Source: Phragmites australis
Taxonomy: Eukaryota; Streptophyta; Magnoliopsida; Poales; Poaceae
Direction: 5' to 3'
DNA length: 64,000 nt
NCBI RefSeq assembly: GCF_958298935.1
Contig: NC_084935.1
Span: forward strand, 5,280,001 to 5,344,000
The notes below the pieces were generated by a model, which saw nothing but the letters and a program-made list of their open reading frames with translations, was not told the origin of the DNA and made no database searches. The translations under genes were made by a program, and so were the position numbers. Positions 12,426 through 23,632 of the stretch are shown in pieces (within the stretch, counting starts at the first letter, position 1; every line of letters starts with the position of its first letter).

Positions 12426-12953
12426 TAGAGATGACAAATAGGTCATGTCTAATAGGTCGATTTAAGGTTCAGCACTGTAGGTATGGTTCAGACACATTAC
12501 GGACCGAGCGGAGTTAGATTGTGTCTGGACCGAGCGCGCGGCACGACACGTTCCGGCTAAGTGGGGCTGGCACGGGCACGATTCAGTGCGGGCCAGCACG
12601 ACCCGGTCTGACACGTCTGGACTCGATTATTTTATATTTTCTATATATTCTTAATTTTGCAGCTATTGTTTTATCTATTTTTTATATTTTTTATCTCATT
12701 TTATCTATTTTCTATATATTTTTAAATTTTGTATCTATTTTTTATTTTTATTTTTTATCGTCCGCGACACCGTGCCCGTCGTGCTCACCAGACCGACTAT
12801 ACTGTCGAACCACAATCGTGCCCGAACCGATTCGACACGGCATAATACATAACGGATCGTGCCGTGGACGATGGACCGAGATCGTAACATACGGACCAGC
12901 ACGACACGTATCCGTTACCGAACCGATCCGACTAGCCTATTTAGCCATCTCTA
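12426..12953. mobile_element. hAT-like non-autonomous element (528 bp)
   Basis: The left end TAGAGATGACAAATAGG and the inverse of the right end TAGAGATGGCTAAATAGG form a strong inverted repeat. The flanks CCCTCCTC and TCCTCCGC match at 6 of 8 positions, so the target duplication is only weakly supported. Subterminal parts carry repeated GCACGAC/CGTGCC motifs around a T-rich core. An open frame across it is incidental. Confidence 0.6.
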
Positions 12954-13071
12954 TCCTCCGCCCTCTTCCCAAAACACTCCATTTTTTTCGATCACGCCAT
13001 CAACGCCTCGCTCCTAGCCGCTCAGCCCTCATATCTTTGCCGGCAGCAGACAGCCATCCAGCCGGCCAGCC

Positions 13072-13320
13072 ATGGGGTCCACCACCGCCGACACGGCCGA
13101 GGTCGCGGACGAGGAGGCGTGCGTGTACACACTGCGGCTGGCGTCGTCCTCCATCCTGCCCATGACGCTCAAGAATGCCATCGAGCTGGGCCTGCTCGAG
13201 GTCCTGGAGGCCGCCCGCAAGGCGGGTGGGGACGCCGCGGCGCTAGCACCCGAGGAGGTGGTGGCACGGCGCGCTGTCCGTCACGCCCAAGAACCCCCAC
13301 GCCCCGGCCATCCAATTTTG
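13072..13320 (+). pseudogene. Truncated caffeic acid O-methyltransferase (COMT)-like 5' fragment
   Basis: The frame from the ATG at 13,072 encodes about 66 residues resembling the N-terminal dimerisation region of plant COMT: it starts MGSTTAD, then [18 protein letters not shown] and [15 protein letters not shown]. Near 13,265-13,275 a frameshift moves the family motif ([12 protein letters not shown]) into another frame, and homology stops near 13,310. The SAM-binding and catalytic regions are absent, so it cannot make an enzyme. In intact COMT the missing part methylates phenolic lignin precursors in the cytosol. It is bracketed by transposons (hAT-like 12,426-12,953; MULE 13,505-14,399). 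It could be a captured fragment or the remnant of a broken gene. Confidence 0.72.
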
Positions 13321-13504
13321 GCATCTACTACTCAGATTAGACCTCAGTTTTAACTAACCAAAAACCAGGTGTTATTGGGGCTTCTAACATCTGAATTTTT
13401 ATTACGCCATCATTTCTAAAAAAATATATAAAAAGTGAATGTAACTCCTGTATAAAGTAATTATAATTCCAATATAAACTAATTGTGATTAAGTATAAAC
13501 AAAA

Positions 13505-14399
13505 GAGTCATTTAGATATATGCCATTATAAGTACCTTAGTTTTAAAATATGCCATTATAAATTGCAAATTTGGAATCGCGCCACTACTCTAGTGATAAT
13601 GGTAACCATATCATTAAAAAAATTTGAACCAAACTGTCCCTTCTTCCTTCTCTAGCCATCTCATCCCTAACTCCAGTCTGATGGAGTGATGGCTGCCACC
13701 TCCCATGGATGTTGCGCACCCACGCCGCTGAAGTTGTGCTAGATCTGTGCTTCTACCACCGGGAAGCGTGGGAAAGGGAGGAAGCTGTGCCACCATCGGT
13801 GTTGGTCACAAAGAAATCACCGGAGTTGGCCGCGGCGGAGTTTCGCTAGAGTGGTAGAAGAACCTGCTCGACAGCGGCCTAGATCAGGCATGCATCCGGC
13901 GTTGGAAGAGCTTGGTGACGCCTAGATCCGACATTGGAAGAGCTTGATGACGCCTGGTGGACCTCAACGATGGTGACGGTGACAGCCTGGAGGAGCTCGG
14001 CGGCCTGGATCTGGTGGTGGAAGAGCTCGGCGGTGTCTGAATCCGACGTTGGAAGAGAACAGGGATGCTTGGTGGAGCTCAACAACAACGATGGCGGTGA
14101 ACTGGAGGAGATCAACGGCCTGGATTCAGTGCTAGAAGTGCTTGGCAGCTGCCTAGAGGAGCTCGACGGCCTGGATCTAGCCTGGATCGAGCCTTCGCGG
14201 GGGAGAGAAGCTCTGGCTGACAGAGAAAAAATAGTGAGGCAAGGGAGGTGGAAGGAGGCAGGGCAATTTGAGCTAAAATTATTCGTAATGGCATATATCT
14301 AAGAATGTGAACTTTGCAATTACATGTTTCTAAATTCAGATTTTATAATTGCATATCTCAAAACCGAGATATTTATAATGGCATATATCTCAATTTCTC
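13505..14399. mobile_element. Mutator-like element (MULE), 895 bp, with perfect 9-bp target duplication
   Basis: The flanks are identical 9-bp repeats TAAACAAAA (13,496-13,504 and 14,400-14,408), the hallmark of Mutator. The long terminal inverted repeats (at least 70 bp) align without gaps: the left starts GAGTCATTTAGATATATGCC and the inverse of the right starts GAGAAATTGAGATATATGCC. Each carries repeated GCCATTATAA motifs. The GC-rich interior (13,620-14,270) has coding-like open frames but no recognised protein, so it may be captured genomic DNA. The same terminal family recurs near 48,850 and 63,234. Confidence 0.82.
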
Positions 14400-14408
14400 T
14401 AAACAAAA

Positions 14409-16335
14409 AGTGTTAGAAGGCCTTAAAACACATGAAGTTTTCTTATCTCATATACCTACCATCCCTAAAACACAAATCTTAGCGCAAAAAATTCAGGTGT
14501 CGAAGCCTTCTAAAACACGCAAGTGAGATTTAGTAGTTCCTTTTTTTCCCTTCACTAAACCTAGTAGCAGCTGGTACTTGAATTTAACTACAGGCGATCA
14601 CATCATCACATGGTCATCCTTAGCATATATTACCAGTTTATTAACCGTAAAAAAAATCTTGGTGGTAAAATTAGGAATCACGAAACCACCAAACTTGTCT
14701 TCAATGGGTGAGATTTTGTGGGTAAAGAAAACTCTCCTTACCCATCCCCATGACGTCATGCTCAAGAGAAATGATCTATGCTGACCTGGCTTGAGTTTCT
14801 TGCCCTCTTCCTTCTAGAAACATCTGTTACAGTACTTGTTGATGCAATTTTTGACTAAGAGTTCATACTGGTCAGTGACTTGAGACAGTTTAGATGGTAG
14901 CAGCACACCATATCATTACTTCAGAAATGTATCTACAAGTAGTAGCAGACTAGCAGTCATGCCTTGCGCTGCATCATCGCTTTGCTGTTTCAGCCTCTCT
15001 GGTAGTGCTTCTGATTATGGCCCATACACAATCCGTGTCAAATACCAAATCCTTGCACGACATGCAAAGTACCAAATCCTTGCACGACATGCAAAGTACA
15101 AGGGATGATAACACAATATTGGATCAAATCACCCCTTTTTTTTATTGATGATAACACATTCTTCGTCAAATACCAAAGACTTTATGCTTCTGATTATGGC
15201 CCATACATATTGGATGAAATCACCAAACACCATGTGCTAGCATACATGTGCGGCTAGGATTTTAGAGATCATGTGAAAGATTACGGTTAGAATTTTAGAG
15301 TGGCTTTTTTTCTTTTCACATGACTCACTTCACACCTCTCCTTATATAGAGCTCGCTAACATGCTCTCATATTAAAAACCCTTTAGGACTTTAACACTTT
15401 ATGGATCATAATCCTATCAAACCCATATAGAAATCTAATTCGTATATTTTGTTCCAATCTATTAAGTGTGTGACCGGTTAGGTTCATATACAAACAGCTA
15501 CGACTCGAAAATCCTTTCCAGACCGAAGTCAATAGCAGACCTTAGCAGGATATATTGACTCCCGATTATACACAAAGATAATATTGGTTAAACCTTGATA
15601 TACACATGCACCGATCCCTTCGCCTCACGATATCAGTCAAACTCAAGGCGAGATACATGTCACCCTTGTGATAGCTGATCATTCACTCAATTAAATAGTG
15701 GATTCATCATGATTAACTTTTTAATTATATTGGCATGGAAATGCACTTTCTCAATCTAAATACTTCGAGGGACCCAGAGATATCTCTCCTATTATCAAGA
15801 AGAGGCAAATTACATCTTGATCGCTCACACTCCATGACATGTTTTATGACAAACTCGAAAACTAACTTTATGACTATCCAAATACGGAATAGTGTTTGGT
15901 AGCCTTAAAGTATATCACTACACATTTTAGGAATCAATAACGATCTTAGGTCTGAGAATCCTACAGGTACACCATCTGAGATAACAACTGATGTCACATC
16001 ATAATTAACAATCCTAACGGTATTTAACAATATGTCTATCCAACATCATATTCTCTAACATGAATGCTCATATACATGTGCTCATATTCTCTATACCTAT
16101 GATTCGTAAAATATGATCATCAATCAATACATGTGTTGGTCTTATGAATCATCTCTATAATATGTGACCAGGGATCCATCAGAATTACATCATGATTAAA
16201 CAAAGAGTTCTATGAGCAAATCACATAGTTACTAATCAATATAAATGATAGTCATCCAAAGAATAACATATTATTCGAAAGTACATGAATATAAACGTGT
16301 GATACAATCATCTCTATGATTGCCTCTATAGCATA
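14409..16335. other. Repeat-derived intergenic DNA, no gene recognised
   Basis: 15,240-16,330 has the character of a decayed LTR or transposon interior (repetitive grass-type sequence around CGAGGGACCCAGAGATATCT near 15,770), but no borders could be fixed. Inside it, GCTTCTGATTATGGCCCATA occurs twice (near 15,008 and 15,186). Confidence 0.4.
15043..15096. repeat. 27-bp perfect tandem duplication
   Basis: Two adjacent identical 27-bp units (15,043-15,069 and 15,070-15,096) beginning TACCAAATCCTTGCACGAC. Confidence 0.95.
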
Positions 16336-16536
16336 TCACCTTCATATCACTGACGTTTGTTACACCAGTTCGTAACAAGAAACTGACATTGATAATCGCT
16401 ATCACTGCCGGTTCTTACTCGTTTGACTTTTAATATACGCCTTGAGCTTATGAATCAGAAGTGATAAATTATCACTACCGGTTATTACCAAACTGGCAAT
16501 GAAAGGGAGGCAGAAATAACCCTTTTTGTAGTAGTG
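16336..16536. mobile_element. CACTA-type transposon terminus
   Basis: Read inward from 16,536 the sequence begins CACTACTACAAAAAGGG, the typical start of grass CACTA (En/Spm) elements. Inside are short inverted subterminal motifs (ATCACTACCGGTTATTACC, TCACTGCCGGTTCTTAC), as expected near such an end. The opposite terminus was not found, so the element is probably truncated. Confidence 0.5.
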
Positions 16537-16548
16537 TAATGACAACTT

Positions 16549-16645
16549 ATTTGCAACTCAGTTGGTTAGGGTCCTTGTGGTACAACTTGTCCACTGGCTT
16601 CGAGTTCCAAACTAGTGCTCACATTTCCTCGGGATTAAATCTCGA
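16549..16645 (+). repeat. tRNA-derived SINE-like sequence
   Basis: CAACTCAGTTGGTTAGGG resembles a polymerase III A box, and GCTTCGAGTTCC, about 40 bp downstream, resembles a B box, in tRNA order and spacing. The region cannot fold as a functional tRNA, so it is read as a SINE-like or tRNA-derived repeat. Confidence 0.35.
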
Positions 16646-17023
16646 GCTGAAACAATACATATATATGTGGATACATTCAATGATTAGAGCGTGTGTCCAT
16701 GCTACGTGAGATTAGACCTTTAATCTAGCTGTTCGTAACAATAAATTCATAACTATTAAAATACGACTTCAATGGTACCATTTTTTAGCGCGGAGTTTAC
16801 ATATCATTAGAGTAATGTTAGTTAAAAATTACAATTCAATTGTACCAGCAAATTTGAAGAACAATGGTAGGAAAATAATCCTATGAGACCCAATTAGCAG
16901 CAGAGAAAGGCATACAAGAACTCTGAATGATAAAATTTGGGAAAGAACAATATATAATTGGGAATAGAAGGACCATGTAAGATACTGAAGCATTTCATTG
17001 AGCATGTAGCCAGCACATGTTAC

Positions 17024-17486
17024 CTTGGTGTTATCTGGGTGCAAAGATATGGTATAGATCGGCCAAAGATGAAGGTGTCACATGATATACCTACACATGT
17101 AACACATAAAGATTTAGATCAATAAATAATTATGTGGGCAGGGCAAAATCTCAAAGCTTAGTATCTTTGCTGCCGTTCGAGCTTTGTAAAATTGTTTAAG
17201 AGTAGCATGAGGTTATAATTTAACATGCACACAAATTAAATTGTGCAACACATAAATATTAAGATCAAACAAAGAATTTTGGGGGAAGTGGGAAATAGCA
17301 GACCTTACTGGTGGTTCTGAAGCTTTCCAATTGGGAAAGAGCATGGAGCATGAGAAATGGGAAGGGAGAGATGTTGCTCTCACTCTCCAGGTAGAACAGC
17401 TGCACAGGGTCAAACCCCAATCGCTCGCCTTCGTAGGATGACTGCGCCTCGGCATAGGTGTAGTCATATTGGTGCATCGGCGCCAC
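17024..17486 (-). pseudogene. Two orphan spliced coding exons, family not recognised
   Basis: On the minus strand an open stretch (17,486 to 17,309) includes MHQYDYTYAEAQ and later LESESNISPFPFL and ends at a consensus donor (A|GTAAGG). After an intron, a second segment (17,090-17,024) is entered through an acceptor (GTGTAG|GTATAT). It keeps the frame (SCDTFIFGRSIPYLCTQ) and ends at another good donor (AAG|GTAACA). The matching phases argue for true exons of a gene or captured fragment. No family could be named and no further exons were found to the left. It may belong with the GC-rich block at 17,740-18,600. Confidence 0.38.
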
Positions 17487-17639
17487 AGGAGGACAATGCT
17501 ATAAGTCACAAGTATACTATAAGTGCCCCTTGTATACAAAATGCACAACAAATCCAAATACTTTTGTAGAATTTGCTGAATACATTTTGTAATGTCAGCA
17601 CCACAACTTTAGTTGCCCCCCAAAAAAATCATTCATATA

Positions 17640-18624
17640 TCCACCCCCCCCCCCTCTGAAGTCTCCTCAAAATAGACCAGATGCATCAATAAAATATAAC
17701 CTTGGCTATGGTTATCAAGCACACTAGAGTTAGAAATTGCTCAATTCATGGTGTGGAGAACAGTATAATTCGCCACTAACCATATCTGACCATGGAGAAC
17801 GTCCATCGTACTAGCACTATTGTTTACTCTTCTTGGGCTTGGGCTTGGGCTGGGGATGGGGTTGTGGGAGGAGATCAAACGACCATCGTGATGGCAATGG
17901 GCGGACGTCGTGGTGTGAAAGATGAGGTCGTAGCGCTGGGAGACTTCTTCTCCCGGACACCGCTGTTGCCACCGGTGACCGCACCCCTCCATGGCAACAG
18001 ATGCCAAAAAGCTCCTCAGGGAGGTGAGGAACACGGACATGAGAGAGTAGGCAGTGCCAGTGGCGGAGAGGTCCGATCACTGGTGGTTGGTGGAAGGAGG
18101 GGCAGCTTCAAAGAGGGAGGTAAACGGATAGGCTGTGGAGCACTCGAGAGCAGGAGCGTCGGGGATGGGCGATGGCAAGCGTCGACGGGGGTGGGGGGGG
18201 CTCCTTCGCCGTGCCACGGTATCTCGCTTGGTGGAGAGCCACCGTTCCGGCTCCCGCACTGCGCCCGGATAGGAGCATGCGCCGCGCGCCGTCCGCGTCC
18301 TCGGCGCTGACGGTGACCGCCGCCTGGGAGGGTAGCCGTGCTGGGAGCCATGCCTGTGAGGGTAGCAGCGCTGGATTCGCGCCGGGGAGGGAGGAGACAG
18401 CTGTCAGAGGCTAGTCTTCGGCAGCGGCTGCTGCTAGGGTTCCTGCACGGGATAGATGGGAGAGAGTGAGGGGCGTCGGGGGTGCGAGGGGGTAAGGTGG
18501 GGGTAGGGGCGGGTAATTTGCTATGAAAACCGATGGGTACTTTGTTTTTTTGGGGGTGCAAGGGCAGGGAGTGGAAGGCAGGACATCTATGAACCACTAC
18601 GTGTAGTAAATATTTTTACTATCA
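17640..18624 (-). other. GC-rich block, possible second Helitron 5' region
   Basis: 17,640-17,654 is a C-run. 17,780-18,560 is GC-rich with long overlapping frames on both strands that look like 5' leader or proline-rich low-complexity sequence. Directly beside the Helitron end at 18,625, the minus strand continues GATAGTAAAAATATTTACTA and then CACGTAGTGG, which resembles the 5' end of the neighbouring Helitron (TCTCTACTACTT, then CACGTAGTGC). A 3' Helitron end for this block was not found. Confidence 0.3.
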
Positions 18625-18789
18625 TTAGTTGAGTGTCTATGTGTTGCAACGAGAATAAAATTTGTATAAGATGACATCAAATATATGCATAGATATTGTA
18701 TATGCATAGATATTGCAAATAAGAATATGAATGATCAGGATTTTCAATCCTACTATAGGCAATGAAAAAGTGAAACATCGACAACTTTG

Positions 18790-19490
18790 CAACAAGTAAA
18801 CAAATTTCAGCGGCTATATCTGCAAGATTCTAGCTCTTGCTTCTTCTGATGGATAAGGGAGCTCAATCTTCTGATCCAAACGATCAGATCACATCAAAGC
18901 GGGATCAAGAATATCCACACGCATTTGTTGCAGCTATCACCTGCAAGTCACATAAGAATACAACATTAAGTATGTAAGATACTAAATGAAACATAGAAGA
19001 ATTGGCTCATTTCTCAAATTATGATCAAGAGAAGCATTTTGTTGCCTTCTCATTTTGCAACTGAACACATTTTCCTATTTTATCAAATTAATAAGTTCAA
19101 AACAACATTTTAAGTCAAACCATCGAGATAGTTTTATTAATCTGCAGGTTGAATGCTGGCCTTTACCCTCTCATCACTGCTAAATCCATCAAGCTCATTC
19201 AACAATCCAACATTGTCCTTTACACTTCTCTATCACCACTAACTTCACTATAGTTGAATAAAACAAAAGAAGTTACAAATTACTGCAAAAAATAGTATAT
19301 CTAGTTGTATGTAATTCCAAGGACATTACTTATATTAGTCAATAGTAAACAACGAAACATATTTACTTGTCAAAACGCTTAGTTTCAATGGCATCAATTT
19401 TATCAATAAAGATGATGCAGGGGGGCTTTTTCCTTTGCCAGCTGAAAAGTGTCTTGAACAAGCTTAGGTCCATCACTGATGAACATCAAA
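18790..19490 (-). pseudogene. RPT5-like 26S proteasome AAA-ATPase fragment captured by the Helitron
   Basis: Three minus-strand exon remnants follow the order of the AAA domain of the 19S regulatory ATPases. 19,490-19,375 contains DTFQLAKEKAPCIIFIDKID and then KRFD (Walker B). 19,252-19,150 contains EVSGDREV, RTML and a frame-broken LNELDGFSSDER-like segment. 18,950-18,790 contains VIAATN, then LDPAL, LDQKIELPYPSEEARARILQ. The spacers between them look like introns. Lesions include Walker-B Glu to Lys (FIDKID), stop codons after RTML's neighbours, a scrambled segment after AATN, and loss of both gene ends. The intact protein unfolds substrates at the proteasome base; this piece cannot. Confidence 0.78.
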
Positions 19491-19819
19491 ACCGATTCAC
19501 AAAGATGTTATGTTAATATTCACCTAAACTATACTAAAAAAACTTAAAAAATATCCAACTTTAATCCTTAAAGCATGCAAAAGTGAAGCGTATATAGCTG
19601 GAAAATTTGCACACCTGAACCAACATTATAAACAACAAAATTATGTATATAGCTGGAAACTGTTTATTAGAACCAACTTTAATCCTTAAAGCATGCAAAA
19701 GTGAAGTGTTAACCGATCAAAACCTACAATAAAAAACGGACATCGAATCCATCAAATCACATCAAATCGCCCCTCGCTCGAAACCCTAAATTGTAGGTTT
19801 GTGGCAGAAGCCGCCTGAC

Positions 19820-19875
19820 CTGCTTGATGGCGATGAGCTCTCCAAAGTCTAGGTTCATGCTGAGGTAAAATCCTT
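19820..19875 (-). pseudogene. MAPKKK-like kinase exon snippet (Helitron cargo)
   Basis: On the minus strand the short segment GFYLSMNLDFGELIAIKQ resembles the glycine-loop to catalytic-lysine strand of plant NPK1/ANP-type MAPKKKs (GMNLDSGELLAVKQ from general knowledge). It is followed by a GT donor at the matching position (AAGCAG|GTCAGG). It is very short, so chance similarity cannot be excluded, but its placement and orientation inside the Helitron fit captured cargo. Confidence 0.42.
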
Positions 19876-20198
19876 ATCATATGGGCTCAATCCTGGCTGG
19901 TCCAGGTCTTCCAAACAGAGCACCAAATTAACCAAAGCAGCTAACACATACATAGACAAGCAAAACAAATAAGATTTCAGAATGTACATACCCAATTCGC
20001 ACGATCACAAATCCGTGAGTACATAATTCAATGCAACTAATTATCTACGGATTTCCAAATCCCTCTGAAAAAAATGAAGGATTTCTAAAGAACAAGGCAG
20101 GGGGGAGGGGTAGGGCAACGTACCAAGTCCAAGGCCACCTCAACTCGCCTCCTCAAGCAGACCAGGTACACTGCCGCTTGCATCTAACGCTGTGCCTC

Positions 20199-20396
20199 CT
20201 AGTAGCGAAGCTCGTCAAAGGGATCCTCCTCGCCTCCCCCATCGTCTTCGAGATCCAGAGCACGTGGCATGTAGTTGCGCGCAGCTCGGCCAGACGACCC
20301 TTCGCTCAAAGTTGGCGACATCGCCGCGAAGCCGATGATGCCTGTTGACGCAGTGCCGCCGAGGTAGAGGCCCTCGATGGTCATGTGAGCGGCCAT
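20199..20396 (-). CDS. Unassigned short open frame inside the Helitron
   Basis: A 65-residue frame starts MAAHMTIEGLYLGG and ends DGGGEEDPFDELRY. The composition looks like true coding sequence (an acidic C-terminus, not a low-complexity repeat), but no family is recognised. The upstream GC-rich stretch (20,408-21,050) has long proline-rich or arginine-rich frames on both strands that look incidental. It could be a captured first exon. Confidence 0.25.
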   Translation of the reverse strand: MAAHMTIEGLYLGGTASTGIIGFAAMSPTLSEGSSGRAARNYMPRALDLEDDGGGEEDPFDELRY

Positions 20397-21153
20397 TGCC
20401 GAGTGGGTTAGGCCGGCCGTGAGACCAGCGCCGCCAAAGTTAGCGCCCGCCGTGGTGACAACGACAACGGGACGTGCGCGGTAGTGGAAGCGCCATGTCC
20501 GGTGCCCGTAGCAACAAATTTAGCAACAGTGGAGGGCGAGATGTGTGGTGGATTTTGCAGGATTGAGAGGGTGGCAGCGACATTTGAGAGGGCGACGGTG
20601 CATTGTGAAGGGGCGGCAACGCATGGGCACAGGGGAGGTGAAGGCGACGGTGCCATGGGCGTCATGAGCGATGCACTGGAAGGGGGCACAAGGGAGGCGA
20701 TGGGAGGATAGGCGGGCGCCACACAGGTGCAGGGGAGGTGGACATGTGGCGGCGACAGTTGCGGTGCAGGGGAGGCAGAGGCGGTGGCGCCATGGACGAT
20801 GTCGGCGCAAGGAGTCCGAGCAGAGGGCGAAGGGGAGGGAGGGCAGTGGCGGGCGAGGGAGTCCGAGAGCAAGAGCACGAGAGATGGCAAGGGAATGGGA
20901 GGGAGGGCGGTGGCGGTTTTTGTGCGCAGGTGTGTGTATGGGGGGGACCAGATGGGCCAGGAGGACGACTGTGACGTCGTGGCCCAGGGAGCGCGCCTGC
21001 AGGGCACGTGCGGGCCTGTGTGAGCGTCAAGATCCAGTTGGCTAGTGCAGGAGCACAGAGCACGTGGGAGGCTATGGGACCCACACAGGAGGGTGTGGGA
21101 GGGGAGGGCAGACTACAGGAAGAAAGCACTACGTGTTTTTTAAGTAGTAGAGA

Positions 21154-22193
21154 TTGGTCAAGCGGCACGATCGTCAGTAACTTATCGTCTCAGTCTTTTC
21201 TCATGGGCTTCTTTACGTGGATTCCTCCATTCGCTATGCAGTCTCAAATTTTTATCTTACATAATTAGCAATTTGGGTCTGACTATTTTTCAAGTACATG
21301 TAATTCTAATCATCATTCTAGGTCCTCATATTAAAATCCAACAACCTCATAAGTGGTTGGGTCTTGATCCAAGGGTATATGATGGTGAGTTTGGAGACAA
21401 AAAAAAGGTTTCAAAAGCACCTGAATATATAGATAACCAAATAATCATAACTTTTTTGTTTTGTAAAACCTTAGCATCAGTAACTTTTTGCCGTGACATT
21501 TATTCCTCTAAACAGCTCACCAAATTTGGGCAAGAAAAAGTTTATATAGCACCCAAAACATAGTGAGCATGCATTAATTATAGCACCCAAAACTTAGGCC
21601 TACAAATATATGTAAGTTACCTGATCTGTTTTAATACGAGCAAGTCAAGTTTAGTGGAGTTTTTTCCGTGAGGAAATTGTTCTATTGGCCAAAGGGATCA
21701 CAAAATTAACTTATGCTTGGGAGAGAAAAAGTACCATACAAAAAGACACCTGGTCCCTCCAACCTATTACTGTTTCTTTTTAGGCACTTAAAAGGCACTT
21801 TTTACACTGCTTTTCTTATCATACAATGCAAAAGAACAAAATTTCACACATGCCCGGCCCCCTTGCAGATGATGAATATATTCCATGCTTTCCACTAAGC
21901 ATGGTTTATACATGGCATGTTTGATTCACTCACTTCCACATATTGCCACACCTCTTTGCCAAACTACGATAGAAGGGACATAGAACTAAAAATGTGTGAC
22001 AAGTCATAATTGTGACATAGAAACAAACACTCGGCTAAGACAGTGTAGCATGCCTATGTTTGGCAACGAACCAAACAGACACTTATATAGCCATGGCAAC
22101 ATGGCGCCCATCAACATGTTGGCTCAAATCCTGCAGTCGAAGACATGATACTAGCATGCATGCATGCAGTATCATGCAAACGTTTTCTGCTGG
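21154..22193. other. Intergenic, no gene; possible small MITE
   Basis: No coding sequence is supported. 21,914-22,081 is bounded by GGCATGTTTGATTC and an inverse-oriented GAACCAAACAGAC, which resemble Tourist-like MITE ends. No clear target duplication is seen. Confidence 0.35.

Positions 22194-23632
<1,439 letters not shown>

Larger units (their letters stand above)
18625..21153 (-). mobile_element. Non-autonomous Helitron carrying several gene fragments (2.5 kb)
   Basis: Read on the minus strand, the 5' terminus is A|TCTCTACTACTTAAAAAA at 21,153. The 3' end has CTCGTTGCAACACATAGACA and then CAACTAA|T at 18,625, the CTRR-T ending with the grass-type GTTGCAAC subterminal motif. The insertion is between A and T with no target duplication, as expected. 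Inside, in the same orientation, lie an unassigned 66-residue frame (20,396-20,199), a MAPKKK-like exon piece (19,875-19,820) and three exons of an RPT5-like proteasome gene (19,490-18,790). No Rep/helicase is present, so it depends on another element. The captured genes retain intron sequence, which shows DNA-level capture. Confidence 0.7.

Noticed and set aside
12521..13165. 214-residue open frame
   Set aside because: It runs through the hAT-like element into the COMT leader; composition changes abruptly at the element border.
13934..14302. 122-residue frame in the MULE interior
   Set aside because: Trp/Ser/Glu-biased low-complexity frame without recognisable homology; kept only as possible cargo.
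16549..16645. Possible tRNA gene
   Set aside because: A- and B-box-like motifs exist but no cloverleaf can be drawn; treated as SINE-like.
18016..18597. 193-residue proline-rich minus frame
   Set aside because: Overlaps equally long frames on other strands; GC-rich low complexity, no domain.
20408..21168. Several proline- or arginine-rich frames of 100-200 residues
   Set aside because: Mutually overlapping on both strands in GC-rich DNA inside the Helitron.
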